A stretch of DNA of 64,000 nucleotides from Phymorhynchus buccinoides (taxonomy: Eukaryota > Mollusca > Gastropoda > Neogastropoda > Raphitomidae), in contig CM065690.1 in the NCBI GenBank assembly GCA_017654935.2, positions 1,719,016 to 1,783,015 on the forward strand, in the 5' to 3' direction. Shown in pieces: positions 58,031-64,000 of the stretch. Every line of letters begins with the position of its first letter. The first letter of the stretch is position 1. The position numbers and the translations under genes were made by a program. The notes below the pieces were generated by a model. The model saw only the letters and a list, made by a program, of their open reading frames with translations, was not told the DNA's origin and ran no database searches.

Positions 58031-59060
58031 ACCTGGGTTCTCTGGTGGTAAATTATTTAAGTTCAGCGAATACACTAGAAATATAATCACTTAGAGCATT
58101 AGTTTACCTTCTGATACAGATATTTACATTTTCTTCCTCTAGTTTATTCTTTATTTGACCTCTGGTGTGGACATATTTCCAAACTAACTGTTTACCTTGC
58201 AATCTTTAGCTAGATATTTACATGTTCTAATTGAGCTTGTTTCATTTATTTTCCCCCTTTTGTAATCAAATTTGTAAACTTTGTCAGTTTTGCTGTTTGA
58301 TGTTGCTATATAAAGTTGGAAAAATAATACTTCATGATCACTTTTGCCCAGGGGACTATGGTGTTTGATATTTGAAATAAGTTCATCATCATTTACAATA
58401 ACTAAATCAAGGATATTAGATCTTTGTCCTACTCTTCGTCTGGTGGAAAATCTCACCATTTGCATTAGGTTGCATCCTTTAAACAGTCCATAACATTATT
58501 TTCTCTGTGTCCTGGCCAAGTTCCTTTCCAATCAATGATTGGGTAATTAAAATCTCCCATTATGCAAACTTTGTCAAAATTGGTGATAGCTTTGTTACTT
58601 AATAGTTTCAATAAATATTCTTCATTATCCATACTCGAGTTCGGACTTTTATAAACACATCCCAGTAGTACCTTTAGTCCTTCATTGGTTTTAATATGTG
58701 CCCATACACTTTCATTAAAATCAGTCCCATTTAGTGTACATCATTCTTGTGCATTTAAACTGGTGGTCTTAATATACATTAAAACCCCTCTTTGTGCTTT
58801 TGCTTTAGTAACAATGTCAGACCTGGAATATAATATTCTGCTAATTTAAAACCTGTCTGGTTTTTACTCCAAATCTGCTAAGGCAATTATGTTAGGATCT
58901 TCTTCTTTTATCAAAATAAGCAGTTAATCTTTTTTGTTAAGGAGACTCTGCGTTAGTGTACATAACCTTACAATCATTTTTACATCAACATTTTTATTTA
59001 CATATGTACAGTGGTGGCTTTGTTGCTTGGGTCAACTTTGATCAGAGGAGATTGCCACAG
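58031..59060 (-). pseudogene. CR1/L2-like LINE: endonuclease part of ORF2 (degenerate)
   Basis: On the minus strand MGDFNYPIIDWKGTW (near 58550) and RSNILDLVIVNDDELISNI then GKSDHEVLFF (near 58350) are the GDFN and SDH motifs of APE-type endonucleases. These enzymes nick target DNA for non-LTR retrotransposition. Upstream, VLLGCVYKSPNSSMDNEEYL also fits the family. Stops and frameshifts interrupt the domain. The junction with the 83-bp array is at about 58030. Confidence 0.82.
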
Positions 59061-59097
59061 TTCGCGAACCCAACTTCACTGTGACAATTGTGCCGCC

Positions 59098-59478
59098 TCA
59101 GATTCTCAAGTCCTTGTCCCCATTGTCTGTCCTCCTCTTTAGTTCAGCTTTTAGCTCTTTCTGCTGAGGTCTTTCAGCAGGGGTATAGTCAGGGTTGATG
59201 TATACTTTATTCTTTTGTTCCTTAACATCCTTGTTGATTTTGTAGGCATTTCTCATTATCTCCCTCTTTGCCTCCCCTGACTTGACTTTGATCCTCAGCA
59301 GTCTAGGTCTAGACCTCCCTGGCACTCTGCCCAGTTTCAAAGGCTCTTCCACCTTGCTATCCCTAAGCTCTGGACAGATCTTACCCACAATGCCCTGCAC
59401 CTTCTTTATGTCATCTTCTTTCCTTTCGGCTGGCTCTCTCTCATCACTCTCTGACAACCCAACCACAATCAACTTCAT
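59098..59478 (-). pseudogene. LINE ORF1, C-terminal half
   Basis: The frame of 126 codons includes MKLIVVGLSESDEREPAERK, RLLRIKVKSGEAKREIMRNA and KVYINPDYTPAERPQQKELK. This pattern (an IVGLPES-like start and a YINPDLTPxER ending) is typical of RRM-type ORF1 proteins of CR1/L2-related LINEs, which bind RNA and act as chaperones. It is out of frame with the upstream half by one base. Confidence 0.75.
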
Positions 59479-59515
59479 CTCCCTCTTCTCCCTTTCCTCT
59501 TTTTCGTCCCACTTC

Positions 59516-59938
59516 TCAGCCAGTGTTTTTGTCCACCATCTCTTCTATGTTCTTCTCTAGGTTATCCCCTGTGGCATTTTCAATCTTCTTCAACCTCTCC
59601 TCGAGTTGGTCAATTGCACCAAACCTTGACAGCAGTAAGTCTATCTTTTTTTTCTTGTGGCCCTTTTCTCTCTCAAGTTTTCCTGACCGACAGTCAGGAC
59701 ACATCCACGGAATGCCATCTTCTTTTGAAATGGTTTTGAACTGTTTTGAGGACAGTTTTGAGCACTCCTCGTGGCACCACTGCATGCACTTGTAGCATTC
59801 AAGGCTGTTGTCACCCCCTTCACCCGGTTCCTTACATGCGTCTGAACACTTGTTGTGAAGAGAGCGTGTTCGGTCATAATGTATCATAGCGAGTTGTCCT
59901 CTGCATTTCGGAAAGAGGTCAAAGAAAGGTGAGATCAT
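59516..59938 (-). pseudogene. LINE ORF1, N-terminal half with PHD-type zinc finger
   Basis: The frame starts at an ATG (59938) and encodes a C4HC3-like finger: CSDACKEPGEGG, CYKCMQWCHEEC and WMCPDCRSG. A Lys/Glu-rich coiled-coil stretch (LEERLKKIENATGDNLEKNI) follows. PHD fingers are known in ORF1 of several LINE clades. A five-A run (59526-59530, TTTTT on plus) appears to hold one extra base. Past it the other frame continues into the C-terminal half, so ORF1 is broken by a single-base frameshift. Confidence 0.78.
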
Positions 59939-60089
59939 CTTCTTATTCTAGTCTCTACTTGTAAGTATTCGTGTTACTTCCTCGATAAACTGTCATCGGT
60001 TTGTTTTGCTGAATTTTTGTTTTAAGCTGATAGAAAGAGGACGCAAAGTGGATAGCCCAAGGAAAACTAAGAACAGTGCCATTACTTAC

Positions 60090-60215
60090 TGGGCGCACTC
60101 TACATTCGACACTGTCAGAGCCGTAGTCGTTCCTCGCCTCACAGCGGTAGGTCGTGTGAATGCTGTGCCCGGTCTTCTGGATGTTACTGATGATCAGGTC
60201 CCCGTTTGACTCAAT
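60090..60215 (-). CDS. Immunoglobulin I-set domain, second-half exon
   Basis: On the minus strand the acceptor GATCGTTTGCCCAG is followed by 42 codons: IESNGDLIISNIQKTG, TTYRCEARNDYGSDSVECRV and RP. The donor GTAAGT is at 60089. It encodes strands E to G of an I-set Ig domain, with the diagnostic YxCxAxNxxG (here YRCEARNDYG) containing the second disulfide cysteine. Both boundaries are phase 0. It pairs with 62082-62251, which supplies the first half. I-set domains occur in adhesion, matrix and muscle proteins, and the rest of this protein is not visible. Confidence 0.88.
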
Positions 60216-60264
60216 CTGGGCAAACGATCAGAAACAAGCTGGGTATTAAAGAGGTGCATAGAGC

Positions 60265-60575
60265 GAGGTCGTGACTCAAATTACACTGTTGAAAGTTCCT
60301 AGCGGGAATTTAAAGTCTTTTGGACAACGCAGTTTTAGTTTTTGCGCCCCCACTGTCTGGAACTCCTTGCCTGTTCACCTCCGTCACAATTCAGCACTTC
60401 CCGCTTTCAAAACCCAAATGAAAACTCGCTTGCTTCAAAGAGCTTTCTCTCTCTAACTTTTCACATTAATTAGATGATGATTGAATGAATGTGTATGTTA
60501 GCCCAATTGCGTGTGAATCGGTGAATGTGAGCGCCTTGAGTTTAATTCTAAAGAAAGGCGCTATATAAATACTAT

Positions 60576-60600
<25 letters not shown>
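60265..60600 (+). mobile_element. LINE 3' end fragment with (ATT)n tail
   Basis: The frame gives FGQRSFSFCAPTVWNSLPVH followed by LRHNSALPAFKTQMKTRLLQ and RAFSL-stop (60456). This is the common C-terminal peptide of several LINE ORF2 proteins (APxxWNSLPxxLR...FKxxLKTxLF). The 3' UTR ends AAAGGCGCTATATAAATACT and then (ATT)n. The same tail occurs inverted at 62495-62560. It lies antisense in the intron between the two Ig exons. Confidence 0.72.
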
Positions 60601-60615
<15 letters not shown>

Positions 60616-60689
60616 AAATGGGCCACATACATTGAAAGATTGTACGAAAGCTGTTTTACACCCAAAAAATCGAAAAAAGTGGCGTTCTT

Positions 60690-61365
60690 CTATCGAAAGA
60701 AAAGTGGGGTTCTATATAAAAAAAAAGTGGGGTTCTATTGACAAAAGTGGGGTTCTATCGAAACAAAAGTGGGGTTCTATTGACAAAAATGGGGTTCTAT
60801 TGACAAAAGTGGGGTTCTATTGACAAAAGTGGGGTTCTATCGAAACAAAAGTGGGGTTCTATTGACAAAAGTGGGGTTCTATTGACAAAAGTGGGGTTCT
60901 ATTGACAAAAGTGGGGTTCTATCGAAACAAAAGTGGGGTTCTATTGACAAAAGTGGGGTTCTATTGACAAAAGTGGGGTTCTATTGACAAAAGTGGGGTT
61001 CTATCGAAACAAAAGTGGGGTTCTATTGACAAAAGTGGGGTTCTATTGACAAAAATGGGGTTCTATTGACAAAAGTGGGGTTCTATCGAAACAAAAGTGG
61101 GGTTCTATTGACAAAAGTGGGGTTCTATTGATAAAAGTGGGGTTATATCGAAACAAAAGTGGGGTTCTATTGACAAAAGTGGGGTTCTATCGAAACAAAA
61201 GTGGGGTTCTATTGACAAAAGTGGGGTTCTATTGACAAAAGTGGGGTTCTATTGACAAAAGTGGGGTTCTATCGAAACAAAAAGTGGGGTTCTATTGACA
61301 AAAGTGGGGTTCTATTGAAAAAAGTGGGATTCTATCGAAACAAAAAGTGGAGTTCTATCAAAAAC
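60690..61365. repeat. 20/22-bp minisatellite, ~33 units
   Basis: Two unit types alternate: AAAGTGGGGTTCTATTGACA (20 bp) and AAAGTGGGGTTCTATCGAAACA (22 bp, insertion AA). They appear in runs of two or three 20-mers followed by one 22-mer, a weak higher-order pattern. It lies in the intron of the Ig gene. Confidence 0.92.
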
Positions 61366-61639
61366 CTGAAACATGCCCACATTCATCTATAAAACAAGTA
61401 TTCTAATAGTTCATGTATTAAATCTACATTAAAAAACACACCTTAACATTCAAACTAACAGTACACTTATCAAAACTTGCTTTCACGAAATTGTTGGTAC
61501 AGTTGTATTAGATCATCCTTTTTGGCAGGGAACCAAGAATTCGCTTTCTAAACGTAAGGATTGCTCCCTCCTCCACGAATCCAGCAACCACAAAAGGTGG
61601 CCAACCCAATCTCCACTCACGACACCTAGTTTGAATTCT

Positions 61640-62070
61640 GAAAGGCAGACAGGGGCAGTGGGTGGATGCCTCGTGCTTCCTTACGGGGAGCTGGACGACC
61701 CCGCCCCCTCCACGAGTCTCTCCCAATGGGGATACCTGGGGGTCTTTCATAAAAACATAGTTCCCCCACCTTCTTGCAGTCCTGTGCTTGTAACTTCCTC
61801 TAATCTGCCACTCTCTTTGACTGCTTTTTCCCTTTGCTTTCTATCATCTACTATCTTCTTGACTTATTGGCCATCTCCAGCCTTTAAAAAAAACCAATCT
61901 TTCAAATAATGTTTCTCCTTTGAGCTCCTCTGAAATCGGAATGTGTCGGCTGTAAGCAAGGGAGACAAGTGAAAACTGTAGAGAAAAATCCCGGACACAT
62001 ACGTCCCTTACCCATTATGGCCATATGGCCTGGGAAAGAAGAAGAAGGAGAAGAAGAAGAAAGGCAGACA
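61640..62070 (+). mobile_element. GAA-family retroposon, type A, full-length, perfect 12-bp TSD
   Basis: GAAAGGCAGACA flanks the insert at 61640-61651 and 62059-62070. The insert (61652-62058) starts GGGGCAGTGGGTGGATGCC, has CGGGGAGCTGGACGACCCCG, TCCCAATGGGGATACCTGG, the central block, the type A module and a GAAGAAGAAGG-type tail. It is antisense to the Ig gene and ends 23 bp from the exon at 62082. Confidence 0.95.
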
Positions 62071-62081
62071 ACGGTGCTGAC

Positions 62082-62251
62082 CGTGTATTGGTCGGACCCC
62101 CCAGGCAGTATGGTGTCACCCAGGTGCCAGGTGATGTCAGGTTCAGGCTGTCCCGTCGCCCGGCAGATGAGGCGCACGGTGGTACCCACCAGCTCATTTC
62201 TGAAGGCAGTCCATATGGCAATCTTGGCAGGCTTCCGATTACAGATTTCAA
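62082..62251 (-). CDS. Immunoglobulin I-set domain, first-half exon
   Basis: On the minus strand the acceptor GTATGGTTTGCAG is followed by two bases and 56 codons: EICNRKPAKIAIWTAFRNEL, VGTTVRLICRATGQPEPDIT and WHLGDTILPGGSDQYT. It has the I-set pattern: GTTVRLICRATGQPEPxITW contains the first disulfide cysteine and the core tryptophan. Joined in phase 0 to the exon at 60090-60215 it makes one complete domain of ~95 residues. The donor is a weak GTCAGC (62081-62076). A cysteine just before the domain (EIC) hints at a preceding disulfide-rich region outside the window. Confidence 0.87.
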
Positions 62252-62477
62252 CTGCAAACCATACAGAAACAAACTAAGCATTTGTTCAAAGTTTACACAT
62301 TTCTTTAATTGAAAAGTTAATGTTCAGTAACTGTGTGAATATTGAAACTAGAGGAGGATTTGGACGAATGTGTCTTTGGTCTCTTGAAATAAGCAGTCCC
62401 AATTACATTTAATTTACGAAAATGATCAAAATGCACAGTCAATTAAAAATAAAAATCGTTTGACTAAAATTGTGAGG

Positions 62478-62494
<17 letters not shown>

Positions 62495-62508
<14 letters not shown>

Positions 62509-62560
62509 GTGAATTTATATAGCGCTCTTTCTCACATGAACGCAGTGCACTTTACATCGA
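62495..62560 (-). mobile_element. LINE tail remnant
   Basis: On the minus strand GAGCGCTATATAAATTCACA is followed by (ATT)n, matching the 3' tail at 60550-60600. Only the tail is recognisable. Confidence 0.5.
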
Positions 62561-62644
62561 GAACAAGAACACTGAAGGCAAAATAGATACTTATTCACTA
62601 GAAAGCATAATACACACAATGCTTGCACCCAAAGCTCTCCTTCT

Positions 62645-62812
62645 TACACACACACGCACACGCACACACACACACACACGCACACACGCACGCACGCACG
62701 CACGCACGCACAGAGGCAGGAAATGGGCCAATAAGTCAGAACGATAGTAGATGATAGAAAGCAAAGGGAAAAGGCAGAGTCAATGCCAAATACCACACAC
62801 ACACACACATGT

Positions 62813-62887
<75 letters not shown>

Positions 62888-62900
62888 TAATAATCATATA
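62645..62900. repeat. CA/CGCA microsatellites around a retroposon fragment
   Basis: (CACG/CA)n at 62645-62710 and pure (CA)n at 62815-62884. Between them 62712-62785 is an inverted fragment of the retroposon central block (CTTTGACTCTGCC equivalent: GGCAGAGTCAATGCC, AAAGCAAAGGGAAAAGG). Confidence 0.85.
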
Positions 62901-62920
62901 GTAAAAAGCCAAGTGTCCGT

Positions 62921-62929
62921 GTGTGTGTG

Positions 62930-62970
<41 letters not shown>

Positions 62971-63075
62971 GAAACACAAAACGGGCCTTGTAACTCCGCC
63001 GTTTTTTGACCGAATCGCTTCAAATTTGCTGTGAGCCCTAACGGGGCGATGGCAACGGCAACCGTGTACACACAT

Positions 63076-63139
<64 letters not shown>

Positions 63140-63180
63140 ACACACACATACGCACACGCACACGCACACACACACATACA
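62921..63180. repeat. (TGTC)n and (CA)n tracts around a GATTCGG-family fragment
   Basis: (GTCT)n at 62931-62972 and (CA)n at 63072-63180. The middle (62985-63045) is an inverted copy of the dispersed repeat near 470 (AACTCCGCCG, GACCGAATCGCTTCAAATTT). Confidence 0.8.
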
Positions 63181-63584
63181 CACACAAAAGCGTAGATACA
63201 ATTCTGGAAATAAAATCATACATGCATGTAAGCTGATGTATATACTTTTCACGAAGGATTTGAAATGTACTTATTATTAATTTAGATTAGTATCTTTTTA
63301 ACTTTTTCTTTGATAATGTTTAAATCAGCCTCTTTAGTCTTGTACTTGCCAGCCGCCATTCAGAAATTCATGTACAGTACGTTGGCACAGTATAAGCTTT
63401 AAGCTTGCTGTTGCCGTTATGCTTGCTTAACATGTGAGTAGTGTGCGTTTAGGTAAATCAAAATCATTTAAACCAAGCTGTACATCAGTATCTAGGTCTG
63501 TCCGAAATAATGTGGCATCTCACTATGGCAGCTGTCCCTCGCTTTGCTAATACAGGATGTAACTGATTATGACAGATCAACACT
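63181..63584. other. No gene seen
   Basis: AT-rich unique-looking sequence without splice-bounded coding segments. Confidence 0.4.
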
Positions 63585-63980
<396 letters not shown>

Positions 63981-64000
63981 TGTGACGAAACCATACGTTT

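Overview
The window is metazoan nuclear DNA. It has spliced genes with GT-AG introns, LINE and SINE retroposons, foldback and TIR elements, TTAGGG-type telomere-like stretches, and a very high load of micro- and minisatellites. The interspersed-repeat style, especially a 300-420 bp retroposon ending in (GAA)n and a tRNA-headed SINE, suggests a mollusc, probably a gastropod. That assignment is inference, because no marker gene here fixes the taxon.

Plus strand, 3.0-12.6 kb: the last four coding exons of holocarboxylase synthetase (biotin--protein ligase, HLCS) at 3002-3162, 9727-9841, 10579-10795 and 12475-12643. Intron phases agree throughout (0, 1, 2) and together they give the C-terminal 219 residues and the stop codon. 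The introns are mostly repeats: an 81-bp array (26 units), an 85-bp array (25 units), a LINE end, SINEs, a (GT)n tract that begins at a splice donor, and a foldback element. The stop-codon end of the last exon has been copied into a 3.4 kb minisatellite (12.6-16.1 kb).

Minus strand, 31.3-25.4 kb: two 3' exons (31157-31328 and 25441-28088) of an unrecognised gene with a low-complexity C-terminal region of about 880 residues. Its stop-codon end is also tandemly repeated (24.6-25.4 kb), together with a SINE tail. Its last intron carries a 1.35 kb GAA-rich tract grown from a SINE tail. Minus strand, 62.3-60.1 kb: two exons that together encode one I-set immunoglobulin domain, either from a separate gene or from upstream exons of the same gene.

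Minus strand, 59.9-44.4 kb: a CR1/L2-like non-LTR retrotransposon (PHD-finger ORF1, endonuclease, reverse transcriptase, 3' tail). About 12 kb of an 83-bp repeat (about 143 units), derived from its own ORF2, lies between endonuclease and reverse transcriptase. The rest is interspersed repeats: TIR elements with 8-bp, TTAA or TA target-site duplications, several LINE 3' ends, and arrays of 16 to 100 bp units. Many long open frames in the window are by-products of arrays whose unit is divisible by three, not genes.

The most striking pattern is that tandem arrays repeatedly start from the edges of coding sequence: the HLCS acceptor side, the HLCS stop end, the stop end of the minus-strand gene, and LINE ORF2.
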